57,443 bases of DNA from an uncultured Clostridia bacterium (GCA_944364075.1 CALVVZ010000002.1:1-57443), one strand, 5' to 3'; shown: positions 1 through 8,644, counted from the first letter of the stretch. The notes: a model not told the origin generated them from the sequence alone. Numbers and translations are program-made.

Positions 1-150
1 CGGGGCGGGTTGTTGATTTTGCTTGCAAAATCAATTCCTTACAACTTCGGACGACCTCTGGTTGGCCGAAGTTGCTTCCTCGAAAAAGTGGGCTTACCCA
101 CTTTTTCGACACGCTGAAGCGACGGCGCTCACTTGAGAGCGCCGTCGCTT
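1..150. repeat. Hairpin-dense intergenic repeat element
   Basis: Four consecutive perfect or near-perfect stem-loops fill this stretch: arms GATTTTG/CAAAATC (15-32), AACTTCGG/CCGAAGTT (43-73), CGAAAAAGTGGG/CCCACTTTTTCG (81-108) and GCGACGGCGCTC/GAGCGCCGTCGC (119-148). The third and fourth have 12-bp stems. A 17-bp block beginning TTGCTTCCTCG (72-88) recurs on the minus strand near 22945-22965, so this is a dispersed element. It lies downstream of the sigma/anti-sigma operon and may also end transcription, but there is no clear U-tract. No gene is seen here. Confidence 0.65.
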
Positions 151-198
151 GCTATATGTGCGATTTCGTGCGGTCAATTGTTTCCGCAGACTTGTTCT

Positions 199-1143
199 TC
201 AGCCTCCCATGGCAAGGGTAAAAGCATCGAAGAACTCCGGGCAGCTCCAGGTACCGCAGGCCCCAAGCTTATCATCTTTTACCGCCATCTGGACGGTGAA
301 GCCATTATTCAGTTCAATGAGCAGCGACTGGCTGCCGCTGACGGTTCCGCTGCTTTCAAACACAGCATTGGATAGCAAGGTGGAAACCAGTTCCTCCGCC
401 ACAGCGCTGTCAGTTACCGTTCCCACGTCGCTGAGTTCCAGACAGCGCACCTGACCGGACACCTGCAAAGTATCCGCCAAGTCTTCGCTTCCCTTAATGG
501 AATTTCCATTAAAGCTTACGCGCTGAAATACGCGATATACGCCATCCACCTGCGCGATCACCAGCGTACCGTCCATACCGGAAACGGCATATACTGTTTC
601 CCCCTGATTTACACAGTTGCTCAAAATCAGATCCGTACCGGAGAGGGAAGGCTCCGTAGTGTATTCCGCTACGGTACCGACACTGGAACCCAGCAAACTG
701 CTATCTACCGCACTGGGAACATCCAGCATACGGTAATACAGACCATTCACGCCAATGAGCGGAAAACTCCCACCGTCTGAGCTGGACCAGATGCTCCGAT
801 AGCCCGGAACGCTGCCGGTTCCCGTCAGCTGTACAGACCCATCAGGAAGGTCAGCCCGTACGCGGGGCGCATCCGTGGCGTCACCAGCGCGCTGGCTATG
901 GAGTACCACGCCCGCGTCATTGCTCAGCTGCCCCGGTCCCATAACGCCCGGAATTGCCATCATGACGCCCACCGCCAACACAAGCGCGCAGCACAGTGCA
1001 GGAACCCATGCGGGTACACGTACATGGTGCTTTACCGTTTGCGTCCGTGAAGCCTGCAAAATGCGGTATTTCAGATTCTGATCCGCCGTCAACCCTGCCA
1101 GGCTGCGGTTGGCTACCTCAGGCAGCTGCTTCAAATCCTTCAC
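199..1143 (-). CDS. Putative anti-sigma factor, single-pass membrane protein
   Basis: The 314-residue protein has a short N-terminal cytoplasmic segment (residues 1-45), one hydrophobic helix at about residues 48-70 and a long extracytoplasmic C-terminal part rich in Ser, Val and Gly. Its start overlaps the end of the ECF sigma gene by four bases (ATGA), the usual arrangement of a sigma factor and its membrane anti-sigma partner. No zinc-binding HxxxCxxC motif is visible, so it is not a classic ZAS-domain protein. The C-terminal part is not recognised and may sense an envelope signal. The role is inferred mainly from topology and from translational coupling to the sigma gene. Confidence 0.65.
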   Translation of the reverse strand: MKDLKQLPEVANRSLAGLTADQNLKYRILQASRTQTVKHHVRVPAWVPALCCALVLAVGVMMAIPGVMGPGQLSNDAGVVLHSQRAGDATDAPRVRADLPDGSVQLTGTGSVPGYRSIWSSSDGGSFPLIGVNGLYYRMLDVPSAVDSSLLGSSVGTVAEYTTEPSLSGTDLILSNCVNQGETVYAVSGMDGTLVIAQVDGVYRVFQRVSFNGNSIKGSEDLADTLQVSGQVRCLELSDVGTVTDSAVAEELVSTLLSNAVFESSGTVSGSQSLLIELNNGFTVQMAVKDDKLGACGTWSCPEFFDAFTLAMGG

Positions 1144-1676
1144 AGCGTATCCCCTCCTTTCAGAATAGACTCCAGTTTCTTTCTTCCCCGAGAAAGTCGG
1201 CTCGAAATTGTGCCCTCTGGCAAGTCCATCATCTCCGCTATCTCCGTTATCCCATATCCCTGGTAGTAGTGCAGCAGTATGACCTCCCGGAAGCTGGCCG
1301 GCAGCTGATGAATAGCCCCCATTATTTCCTGTTGATCCGCAAGTTTGCCAATCTCATCAGGAGCGGGTATCAGCTCAAAGGCGGGGCTTCCCAGAATCAC
1401 ACGCTTAACCCAGGCACCGCGCCACAGATCCCTGCAGCGGTTCAGCGCCACTTTGAGCAGCCAGGCCTTTTCCCGGCCCTCCTGAAGTACTGGCGCATTG
1501 GTAATCAGCCGGACAAAAACATCCTGGCAGACATCCTCCGCCTTTTGCCGGTCACCCAGGTAGAAATAGCTCACGCGCAGAACATCCGTAGCATATTTTT
1601 CGTACATTTCTTCAAAATATGCCATGTCGCCAGCGTGATTGTTCCCCTGCGGGACCGTTTTGCTCTGCTCATCCAT
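1140..1676 (-). CDS. ECF-type RNA polymerase sigma factor
   Basis: This 178-residue protein has the two-domain layout of extracytoplasmic-function sigma-70 factors. Region 2 lies at about residues 24-90 (YEKYATDVLR, then GDRQKAEDVCQDVFVRL). Region 4 lies at about 120-172 and carries the helix-turn-helix ITEIAEMMDLPEGTISSRLSRG. It should direct core RNA polymerase to a small regulon. The next gene in the operon is a membrane protein overlapping its stop, most likely the anti-sigma factor that holds it inactive. The ATG at 1676 follows a GGGAAGGA box at rather long spacing, so the start could be slightly further in. The family call is firm; the stimulus and target genes cannot be read from this window. 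Confidence 0.9.
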   Translation of the reverse strand: MDEQSKTVPQGNNHAGDMAYFEEMYEKYATDVLRVSYFYLGDRQKAEDVCQDVFVRLITNAPVLQEGREKAWLLKVALNRCRDLWRGAWVKRVILGSPAFELIPAPDEIGKLADQQEIMGAIHQLPASFREVILLHYYQGYGITEIAEMMDLPEGTISSRLSRGRKKLESILKGGDTL

Positions 1677-1748
1677 TCAAACGTAATTCCTTCCCTTTTC
1701 ATTCCATGAGTTTTGTAACAAATCCATTTTATTTTTCGTAAGTTTCTA

Positions 1749-3341
1749 TTACGTTATGTTTCCAGGAGCATCAGGCCCATAATACGTAAGCATATAATCC
1801 ACAGAGTCCACCAATGCCTTGAAGCAAGCCTGGATAATGTTGCTCGAAACGCCCACCGTACTCCAGATATGATCTCCATCCGTGCTTTCGATGGTTACGC
1901 GGACGGTAGAAGCCGTTCCCCCACTATCCAGTACCCGCACCTTGAAATCTTTCAATCGCATCTGATGAATGCAAGGATAGAAATCCGCCAGAGTTTTTCG
2001 AAGCGCCAAGTCAAGGGCATTCACAGGACCGTCACCCTCTGCGGCGTTGATCCCCTCCCGTCCATCCACCTGCAATTTGATGTACGCCTGCGCACTTTTC
2101 TCCAGGTTGGCGGCGTTTTGTGGACGGTTGCACAGCACATGAAAGTCGCGCACTTCAAAAAAACGCGGCCGTCTGCCCAGGGTATCCAGCGCCATGAGCG
2201 CAAAGCTACCCTCTGCGTTTTCGTAGGTATAGCCTTTGAATTCCTTCTGCTTCAACCGCGCCAAAACGCGCGCCATTTCAGGGCTATCCCGTTGAACGTC
2301 CGGCAGAACCCGGGATAAACGGGCATAAATACCGGCCCGTCCGCTCTGATCACTGACCAGAAACCGCCGCTGGTTCCCGACGCTTTCCGGCGGCACCTGC
2401 TCAAAGGTGCTGGGCTCCTTCAATACGCCGTCAATATGCATCCCGCCCTTGTGCGCAAAGGCTGCATGCCCCACAAACGGCGCCCGGTCGTTAGGCGACA
2501 GGTTCATGACCTCCGTGATATAGCGTGCAATATGCGTCAGCATGGACAGCCTGTTTTCCGGCAGGCAGCGCAGTCCCATCTTCAGTTCCAGCAGAGGCAA
2601 CAGCGTACACAGGTCCGCGTTTCCGCACCGTTCCCCGATGCCCCCCATGGTTCCCTGAACCATTTCCACGCCGCTTTCCACCGCCGCAAGGGTGCAGGCC
2701 ACCGCCAACCCGCAATCATTATGGCAGTGTATACCAATTCCCAAATCCGGAAACTGCCGGCGCACCTGCGCCACAACTGCCGCCACCTGCGCCGGCAGTG
2801 ATCCCCCATTGGTATCGCACAGTACCAGCCACTCCGCGCCACCCAGCGCAGCCGCCTCCAGGCATCGCATGGCATACGCGCTGTCCATGGCGTAGCCGTC
2901 AAAAAAATGTTCCGCGTCAAAATACACCTTACGGCCACGCTGGGAAAGAAAGGCAACGCTTTCACGGATGATCCGTAAATTTTCCTCCTCGGAACAGCGC
3001 AGGACTTCCCGCACATGCAGCAGGGAGCATTTCCCAAAAAGGGAGATGTGTTCTGCCCCACAGGATAGTAGCGCCTGCAAGCCACCGTTGCGCTCGGCGC
3101 GCTCCCCCGGACGCATGGTAGCTCCAAAGGCCGCCAAGGCCGCGTTTTTAAGCTCTCCCAGCGCAGCACGTTCGTCAAAAAAAGCCGTATCTTTGGGATT
3201 TGACGCCGGATTGCCCGCTTCAATCAGCGAAACGCCCAGCTCATCCAATGCATGGGTGATTTTTCGTTTATCCTCCAGGGAGAAACCGACGCCTTCGGCC
3301 TGCGCGCCATCCCGCAACGTTGTATCAAGGACCTTGATCAT
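1749..3341 (-). CDS. cimA: (R)-citramalate synthase
   Basis: The enzyme condenses pyruvate with acetyl-CoA to (R)-citramalate, the first step of threonine-independent isoleucine synthesis. The N-terminal DRE-TIM catalytic domain starts with LDTTLRDGAQAEGVGFS; Arg10-Asp11 is the signature pair. IEAGNPASNPKD follows, and the metal-binding HCH at His205/His207 sits in GIHCHNDCGLA. The C-terminal ~120 residues resemble the LeuA/CimA allosteric domain. The 530-residue length fits the CimA branch rather than isopropylmalate or homocitrate synthase. I chose the ATG at 3341 because a GGGGGGAAAGCGC ribosome binding site precedes it; an in-frame start at 3362 lacks one. It is monocistronic with its own promoter (3371-3399). 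Confidence 0.92.
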   Translation of the reverse strand: MIKVLDTTLRDGAQAEGVGFSLEDKRKITHALDELGVSLIEAGNPASNPKDTAFFDERAALGELKNAALAAFGATMRPGERAERNGGLQALLSCGAEHISLFGKCSLLHVREVLRCSEEENLRIIRESVAFLSQRGRKVYFDAEHFFDGYAMDSAYAMRCLEAAALGGAEWLVLCDTNGGSLPAQVAAVVAQVRRQFPDLGIGIHCHNDCGLAVACTLAAVESGVEMVQGTMGGIGERCGNADLCTLLPLLELKMGLRCLPENRLSMLTHIARYITEVMNLSPNDRAPFVGHAAFAHKGGMHIDGVLKEPSTFEQVPPESVGNQRRFLVSDQSGRAGIYARLSRVLPDVQRDSPEMARVLARLKQKEFKGYTYENAEGSFALMALDTLGRRPRFFEVRDFHVLCNRPQNAANLEKSAQAYIKLQVDGREGINAAEGDGPVNALDLALRKTLADFYPCIHQMRLKDFKVRVLDSGGTASTVRVTIESTDGDHIWSTVGVSSNIIQACFKALVDSVDYMLTYYGPDAPGNIT

Positions 3342-3370
3342 GCGCTTTCCCCCCTGCATCATTCGACAAG

Positions 3371-3399
3371 ATTATAGCACGCTTATTGTTTTGAAACAA
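3371..3399 (-). promoter_or_regulatory. Sigma-A promoter of cimA with overlapping palindrome
   Basis: On the minus strand the -35 box is TTGTTT (3394-3399) and the -10 box is TATAAT (3371-3376), with a 17-bp spacer and a TG extension (TGCTATAAT). The -35 box is half of a perfect palindrome, TTGTTT-CA-AAACAA, which could be an operator. Confidence 0.75.
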
Positions 3400-3433
3400 G
3401 TTCCTTTTGCTGGTGCGACGCATCCCCTCCGTC

Positions 3434-3466
3434 AAAAAAAGAATCGCGCCGCAAAACGGCGGATTC
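3434..3466 (-). terminator. Rho-independent terminator of the hydrogenase operon
   Basis: Reading the minus strand just after the phosphatase gene, GAATCCGCCG and CGGCGCGATTC form a stem around TTTTG (one bulged base), followed by a run of seven T. It separates the hydrogenase operon from cimA. Confidence 0.8.
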
Positions 3467-3490
3467 TCTCCCGCGCTCTTCAGTGCGGAT

Positions 3491-4654
3491 TTAACGATAT
3501 TTCAATTCCGTAGGCTTGCCTAGACGTTTAAGGCATTCGGAAATGTCCTTGACCAAGCGCAGTTTAATGGACAAGGATATGGGCATATCCGGATTTTGAT
3601 GCGCCGGGTTCAGCGCACGGCCAACAATGAACTTCACGGAGGTGCATTTCTCTACCAGCGTTTCCGCCAGCAGATGGGCGCCGTCCCGTTTTGCGGTAAG
3701 TATCCCGGCATCCTTGTTTTCCTCATATCGCTCCAGAATCTCCAGAGTCTTTCCCAGCGTTACCACACCCTCGGTAACCAGGTCAATCCCTTCCATGGTT
3801 GCAATAGGCGGGACCTCCGGCGAGATATATTGCAGCAAAATGCTCAGCTCGCGCCCCAGGCGTTTGCTGACAATCTGGCTGGTCGTTCCCCCACAGATCA
3901 CTTTAATTCCCGGGCAGGAAAGCAATTCGTTAACTACTTCCTCATCATCTTCCGGATGCACCGGGGGACCTACCATCACACAGCAGGGATTCGGCACACA
4001 AATCCGCAAGGCCGCTACAGTGGTATCATCACCCGGGCGTCCCTCATAAAGCGCGTTGCATTCGTTTAGCAAACGATGCTGCACATCGTATGCCGTGTCT
4101 TCCGGCTGCCATGTCTCCTCCAGGAACTGTACGACATTTTCATGTTGCCAACCCAAATTCAGCAGCTGACCCACGCCGGCATGAATGACGCCGTCAGAAA
4201 AGGTAATGGCGATGTCTCCAAGCCTGAGCTTGATGTGCGCCTCCCGCACCTGTTTACCGGAGATGTTCTGCTCTACCCATGGAATAAAAACCCGTTTGCC
4301 TTCCCGCAACAGGATCAACGTGGGATTGTCAAACTCTACCAAATATGCGTTGCCTTCCCGATCCACCTGCATCATGGTAAAGGTAGAATAAGCTACCTGC
4401 CGCACCTTGCATACAGGCAAAGTAGAGGCGATGGTCTCCACCACATCCTTGATCTGCGCCCCGGCAGATACCATGGAGGAGATGATTTTACTGGTAAGCC
4501 CAGCAAGGATATTCGCCTTCACGCCGGAACCAAGGCCGTCGGAAAGCACCAGCAGCACGCCTTCCGCTTTTTTTACCAGCTCGACCTTGTCGCCGCACAG
4601 TTCCTCGCCCCATTTGAACAGGCTTCCCCAGCTTGTTTCAATAAAAACACTCAT
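3491..4654 (-). CDS. SpoIIE/PP2C-family serine/threonine phosphatase of the hydrogenase module
   Basis: The N-terminal ~230 residues form a SpoIIE-type PP2C domain. Metal-binding aspartate motifs are visible: VLSDGLGSGVKANI near residue 40, GDIAITFSDGVIHAG near 150, and the closing GRPGDDTTVAALRI. The remaining ~150 residues are a separate C-terminal domain I cannot name. The gene overlaps the sensory hydrogenase by four bases (ATGA), so the two are translated together. Phosphatase-linked sensory [FeFe] hydrogenases are an established class (group C3), and the order here fits it. The likely job is to convert a hydrogen or redox signal into dephosphorylation of an unknown target protein. No kinase or regulator gene is next to it. 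Confidence 0.85.
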   Translation of the reverse strand: MSVFIETSWGSLFKWGEELCGDKVELVKKAEGVLLVLSDGLGSGVKANILAGLTSKIISSMVSAGAQIKDVVETIASTLPVCKVRQVAYSTFTMMQVDREGNAYLVEFDNPTLILLREGKRVFIPWVEQNISGKQVREAHIKLRLGDIAITFSDGVIHAGVGQLLNLGWQHENVVQFLEETWQPEDTAYDVQHRLLNECNALYEGRPGDDTTVAALRICVPNPCCVMVGPPVHPEDDEEVVNELLSCPGIKVICGGTTSQIVSKRLGRELSILLQYISPEVPPIATMEGIDLVTEGVVTLGKTLEILERYEENKDAGILTAKRDGAHLLAETLVEKCTSVKFIVGRALNPAHQNPDMPISLSIKLRLVKDISECLKRLGKPTELKYR

Positions 4655-6348
4655 GGCTCATCCCCCTGGGCAACGGAGGCCTTCAGCTTCAGCAGCGCGG
4701 CCTTGGTCTCTCCGGTAGTTTCGCCCAGCAGACTGGCAATTTCCTGAGCAACCCGCATTTGTTTGTCAATGACCTGCTGCGCCGTATCCATGGTTTCCTT
4801 GCGCATCTTGGCCATGGCTTTCATGCTCTCTTCCTCAGCAGAAATATCCTTGAGGAGGAAAAGATAGTCATGGTCTGGAACAGGTACGACGCTTTGCTCT
4901 ACCAGTACATCATAGATTGCTGTTTTACAGCGTTGCCCCATAATGGCCTTACCGGTCTCCCGGATCTTCCCCAGCTCGTCCAGGTTCAAGAAAGCGTCAA
5001 TCGGCATGCCCAAGCAGGCGTTATCCAGATTCAGCAGTTTCGCGGCAGCCTGGTTGAACTGTATGATTTCAAATTGTTCATTGGTAAGGATCAGGCCGTT
5101 GGGCGTATTATCCAAAATGATGTTGGACATGGATTCTGCACGTTCGCGCATGTACGGCAGACACATACGCAAATTGGCCTTACCTTGGAATACGGCGATC
5201 GCCTTTTCCCGGCAGGTGTTGTAACCGCAGGCGCCGCAATTAAGCAGATCTGCCTGGGTACGCTTGCCAATGGAACGCAGGATGTTCCAGATTTCCTCCT
5301 CCGTCGGAATCAGGTGCGGCGTCACATCCTTCTCATAGACATGCGTCATGTTCACCTGCACCGCTTCGGTCCGCGGCATGGGTGTTTCAGGCTTGCGGCG
5401 TGAGAAATCATACACAGCGCTTCTGCTCAGCAGGAAGGGCGTTCCATACTCATGCAGCCCCGGTCCGCCCACGCAGGAATCCACGCAGGAGCTCATCTCC
5501 AGCACGAAACCGGAAATTTTGTTGTCACGGATGTCCCGCAGGGTCTGTATACAGCGGTTCAGCCCGTCTACAGCCACCGCGTTGTATCCCTTGCGCTGCT
5601 CCAGAGGAATGGTTTTTAGAATCCCTCCGGGCACGGGGTAGACCCGGCTCAAGGTATGATGCATTTCCCGCGCACTCTCATCCTCTCCGCTGTCCACTGG
5701 GATGCTTTCCCGACGCAGCCATTCGCGCACCTCGTCAAAGAGCAGCACGGCGTCCATGGCGCCGCTGACCTCCGCTTCATGTTTTTTTGAGATGCACGGG
5801 CCGATGAACACCACCTTGCAGTCCGGGCCATAGGCTTCCCGGAGCATGCGGCAATGCGCTACCGCGGGAGAAGGCACAGAAGCCAGCTGATCAATAAGTT
5901 CCGGAAAATATTTTTCCACCAGCATATTGATCGTAGGGCAGCAGGTGGTAATCAGATTGGGCACCTCGCCCCGGGAAAGGATTTCACCGTAACGCTCGGA
6001 CACCTTTGTGGCGGCAATGGCCGTTTCCTCCACGCCCGCAAAGCCCAACCGGCGCAGCGCCTTCACAACGCCGGCAAAGCTCTGCTTCGGAAAACCAGCG
6101 ATAAAGGAAGGCGCCAGACTGACATATACCTTTTCCCCGCGATCGATCATGCTCTGTACCTTTTGCACGTCGCTTTGAATCTGCTTGGCGTTCTGCGGGC
6201 AGATCAGCGTGCATTTCCCGCACAGGACGCAATCATCATCAATGATCTGCGCCTGATCGTTCTGAAAGGAAATGGATTTGACATCGCAGTTCCGGATACA
6301 CTTGTAGCAGTTTTTGCAGTTGGCTTCTTTGAGTTGGATGATGCTCAT
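4651..6348 (-). CDS. Sensory [FeFe] hydrogenase with PAS domain (HsfB/HydS-like, group C)
   Basis: This 565-residue protein begins with two [4Fe-4S] motifs (CKNCYKCIRNC and CVLCGKCTLIC, residues 11-55). The H-cluster domain has L1 TTCCPT, L2 FIGPCISKK and L3 SCVDSCVGGPG. A four-cysteine cluster domain follows (CGACGYNTCREKA, then RMCLPYM), then a PAS domain (about 425-520) and a helical C-terminus that may be coiled coil. The order matches group C sensory hydrogenases, which are thought to sense hydrogen or redox state rather than turn it over rapidly. Its partner is the phosphatase overlapping its 3' end. It is co-transcribed with a [2Fe-2S] protein and a second hydrogenase. In Ruminococcus albus a comparable HydS is linked to control of hydrogenase expression. 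Confidence 0.9.
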   Translation of the reverse strand: MSIIQLKEANCKNCYKCIRNCDVKSISFQNDQAQIIDDDCVLCGKCTLICPQNAKQIQSDVQKVQSMIDRGEKVYVSLAPSFIAGFPKQSFAGVVKALRRLGFAGVEETAIAATKVSERYGEILSRGEVPNLITTCCPTINMLVEKYFPELIDQLASVPSPAVAHCRMLREAYGPDCKVVFIGPCISKKHEAEVSGAMDAVLLFDEVREWLRRESIPVDSGEDESAREMHHTLSRVYPVPGGILKTIPLEQRKGYNAVAVDGLNRCIQTLRDIRDNKISGFVLEMSSCVDSCVGGPGLHEYGTPFLLSRSAVYDFSRRKPETPMPRTEAVQVNMTHVYEKDVTPHLIPTEEEIWNILRSIGKRTQADLLNCGACGYNTCREKAIAVFQGKANLRMCLPYMRERAESMSNIILDNTPNGLILTNEQFEIIQFNQAAAKLLNLDNACLGMPIDAFLNLDELGKIRETGKAIMGQRCKTAIYDVLVEQSVVPVPDHDYLFLLKDISAEEESMKAMAKMRKETMDTAQQVIDKQMRVAQEIASLLGETTGETKAALLKLKASVAQGDEP

Positions 6349-6363
6349 CTCCGCCGCCTCCTT

Positions 6364-6615
6364 TTATGCCTGTGTACGGGGCAGAATCTCCTCTGTAACC
6401 AGACTCTCCACGCGGCTCTGATCCACGTGATGGAATTTGACGCCATCCACCCGCACGCAGGGGCCGTCCTTGCACTCGCCCATGCAGAAGCTGGCGCTCA
6501 GATCCACCTTATCCGCAATACCGGCCTTTTCCAGAGCTTCCTGAAACATTTGCGTCGTAGCATACGCCCCTTTCATATGACAGGCGGAGCCTACGCAGAT
6601 GCTGACCTTAACCAT
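6364..6615 (-). CDS. Thioredoxin-like [2Fe-2S] ferredoxin (NuoE/HydC-like)
   Basis: This 83-residue protein has the four-cysteine pattern of thioredoxin-fold [2Fe-2S] proteins: CVGSAC near the N-terminus and CMGECKDGPC near residue 45. It lacks the extra N-terminal helical region of NuoE and is close to the minimal ferredoxin fold. Lying between two [FeFe] hydrogenases of one operon (16 bp before the sensory gene, 57 bp after the group B-like gene), it probably shuttles electrons to one of them. No NADH-binding subunit (NuoF/HydB) is present here, so a bifurcating complex is not supported from this window. Confidence 0.85.
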   Translation of the reverse strand: MVKVSICVGSACHMKGAYATTQMFQEALEKAGIADKVDLSASFCMGECKDGPCVRVDGVKFHHVDQSRVESLVTEEILPRTQA

Positions 6616-6672
6616 GTGACCTTTCCTCCTTGCGAATCTTCCTCGCCATCGATTGTTTATGGGCTTCAGCGG

Positions 6673-8133
6673 TCACTGATCCGCGCCGCCCAGCACATCA
6701 AAGATAATGACCGCGTCCTTGACTTTCTTTTCCAGCGCCAGACGACCGTATTTGTCCACCATGGCCTTTTCCTTGGGGCCATGTGTCAAGCATCCCGGCC
6801 CGCCGATACATCCCTGCTCACAAGCCATGCCTTCAATGAAGTTTTCCTCCAGCACGCCCTTGTTTGCCTTGAGCAGCGCCAGCTTGCACTCCTCCAGGCC
6901 CGAACATGCCACCGGCTTAAGCTGGAACTGTTCCGGCTTGATTTCCAGCTCTTTGAGAACCTCTTCCACGGCGTCGCGCACACCGCCGCTGCGTGCAAAC
7001 ACCCGGCCATAGTAGGAGGCGTTGTTGAGCACGTCATCCTCCAGGGTAGACATATCAATGTCGTAGGCATCCACTAACGCCTGCAGCTCTTCAAAGGTGA
7101 TGACCACATCCACCAGATCCCGCACGCGCTCCTGTTTTTGCTCGCCTTTTTTGGCAACGCACGGGCCAATAAAGACAATCTTGCATTCCGGATGGGCGCG
7201 CTTGATGACCTTGGCCATCATGGCCATGGGCGAAAGGTTGTGGGAAATATGCTGCTCCAGCTTGGGGAAGTTCTTTTTGATGTAGCTGACAAAAGCCGGA
7301 CAGCAGGAAGTGGTCAGGAAGCCTTTTTCCACCAGCTCCTTGGCCTCAAAATACGCCACAAGGTCCGCGCCCAGCGCCGCCTCGATCACCGTGGAAAAAC
7401 CCAGGGCCTTAAGTCCTGAAACTACCTGGCCCGTGGTCACATCCGAAAACTGTCCATAAATAGAAGGCGCCACCACCGCGTATACCGGCGCACCACCCTC
7501 CTGTTTGGCTTCCTTCAGCAAACGGACGACCTTCGTAATATAACTTTTATCCACAATGGCCCCAAATGGACACTGATACACGCATGCTCCGCAGCTTACG
7601 CATTTTTCATAGCTGATATGCGCCTTGCGGTCCTCGTCCATCTTGATCGCGCCAGGCTTGCACGCGCGTTCACAGGGGCGAACGTTCTTGGTAATCGCAC
7701 TGTACGGGCATGCCGCGACGCACTTGCCGCAGGTAATGCACTTGCTATGGTCAATATGCGCCTGGGTGTGCGTTCCACGGTTGACAAAAGAAATCGCGCC
7801 CTTTGGACAGGCGTTGGCGCAGCGATGCGCAATACAGCCGCGGCAGGCATCGCTGACGGTGATCTCGCTCACGGGACATTCATCACAGGCAATGGGAAGC
7901 ACTTCCACCTCACCGGGAATCTCCTCATGACCGCCCAGCGCCATTTTGATCCGCTCATTTACAATGGCGCGCTCCTTGTAGATGCAGCACCGCATGGTGG
8001 CTACAGGACCAGGCACGATAGTTTCCGGAATGCCGGGTATCCCTTCCGCCAGTCGGTCGTCCTTGGCCAGCCGGGCAACTTCCCGGAGTACCTTGTACTT
8101 CAGTTCCTGCACGTTCGTGTCGAATTTGCGCAC
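6673..8133 (-). CDS. [FeFe] hydrogenase, group B-like, catalytic
   Basis: The protein is 486 residues from the GTG at 8133, which has GGAGGG six bases upstream; an ATG at 8151 would leave that box inside the gene. The N-terminal half is rich in [4Fe-4S] ligands: CDECP...CRGC...CANACPKGA, CITCGKCVAACP and CVSCGACVYQCP. The catalytic H-cluster domain has L1 TTSCCPAFVSY, L2 FIGPCVAKKGEQ and L3 ACEQGCIGGPGC. The L2 form GPCxAKK rather than MPCxxK places it in the group B/C branch, not group A. It likely evolves or takes up hydrogen with ferredoxin. It is the first gene of the operon that also encodes the sensory hydrogenase, so the module may be auto-regulated. Confidence 0.9.
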   Translation of the reverse strand: MRKFDTNVQELKYKVLREVARLAKDDRLAEGIPGIPETIVPGPVATMRCCIYKERAIVNERIKMALGGHEEIPGEVEVLPIACDECPVSEITVSDACRGCIAHRCANACPKGAISFVNRGTHTQAHIDHSKCITCGKCVAACPYSAITKNVRPCERACKPGAIKMDEDRKAHISYEKCVSCGACVYQCPFGAIVDKSYITKVVRLLKEAKQEGGAPVYAVVAPSIYGQFSDVTTGQVVSGLKALGFSTVIEAALGADLVAYFEAKELVEKGFLTTSCCPAFVSYIKKNFPKLEQHISHNLSPMAMMAKVIKRAHPECKIVFIGPCVAKKGEQKQERVRDLVDVVITFEELQALVDAYDIDMSTLEDDVLNNASYYGRVFARSGGVRDAVEEVLKELEIKPEQFQLKPVACSGLEECKLALLKANKGVLEENFIEGMACEQGCIGGPGCLTHGPKEKAMVDKYGRLALEKKVKDAVIIFDVLGGADQ

Positions 8134-8151
8134 GTTGTACCCTCCAAGCAT

Positions 8152-8644
8152 GAAATTGTTAGTTTTTTGTCATGCCAGTTATTTTATGTTCGACGTGTTG
8201 CGGCAAGGTTCCTGCCCTCTTGGAAATTTTTTCAAAGGTTATTCGCAATAGATATGAAGCGCCTGCCTACATTATCAGACAATTCAGGAAGGCGTCGGCA
8301 AGCGGTCTTCCTCCGGCTTCTTTCAGCCGGCTCAGTCGGCTTTAGGCTGTCAAAAGCCCCGAGGGAGGGTGTAGAAGGGATCGCGGCCCCTCCTCAGGCG
8401 GTTGAAAAGGTATAGTTCTCATGTAGATACAAAAAATTCTAAAAGATTCGGTTTCATAACTCTCAAAAATGCAACAAGTAGGGGACCGAAGGTTTCCAAA
8501 GGGCGATCGGAAAACCCTTTTTATTTGCAAGATCCGTTCCCTACGAATTGGGGGCAGATTCCGGTTGGTATAATCTGCTTTCTTGAAAGAGCGGCAAGAA
8601 ACGACAAGAACCGCTTTTTGACATGCTGATGACAGGTACCGTCC
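8152..8644. other. Intergenic region with hairpins; no convincing gene
   Basis: About 490 bp separate the hydrogenase start from the gene at 8645. The part next to 8152 must hold the hydrogenase promoter, but I could not fix a -35/-10 pair with confidence. Small stem-loops occur at 8313-8330 (CCGGC/GCCGG) and 8491-8516 (GGTTTCC/GGAAAACC followed by CTTTTTATTT). Short ORFs on both strands have no ribosome binding sites worth trusting. Parts (GGCCCCTCCT, then AGATTCGG and TCAT) resemble the minus strand near 22870-22915, suggesting a dispersed intergenic repeat. Confidence 0.5.

Noticed and set aside
1..150. CRISPR-like repeat array
   Set aside because: The four hairpins have unrelated sequences and no regular spacing, so there are no direct repeats with spacers.
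6364..8133. Electron-bifurcating HydABC hydrogenase
   Set aside because: No NADH-binding HydB/NuoF-like subunit is present, and the catalytic subunit has group B-type rather than group A3-type motifs.
8152..8200. A Rex-type redox operator upstream of the hydrogenase operon (TTGTTA near 8158)
   Set aside because: The second half-site does not form the expected TTGTTAA-N4-TTAACAA palindrome.
8402..8629. A 75-codon plus-strand ORF between the hydrogenase and ZorAB-like operons
   Set aside because: No ribosome binding site, no protein-like pattern, and it overlaps a terminator-like hairpin and possible repeat sequence.
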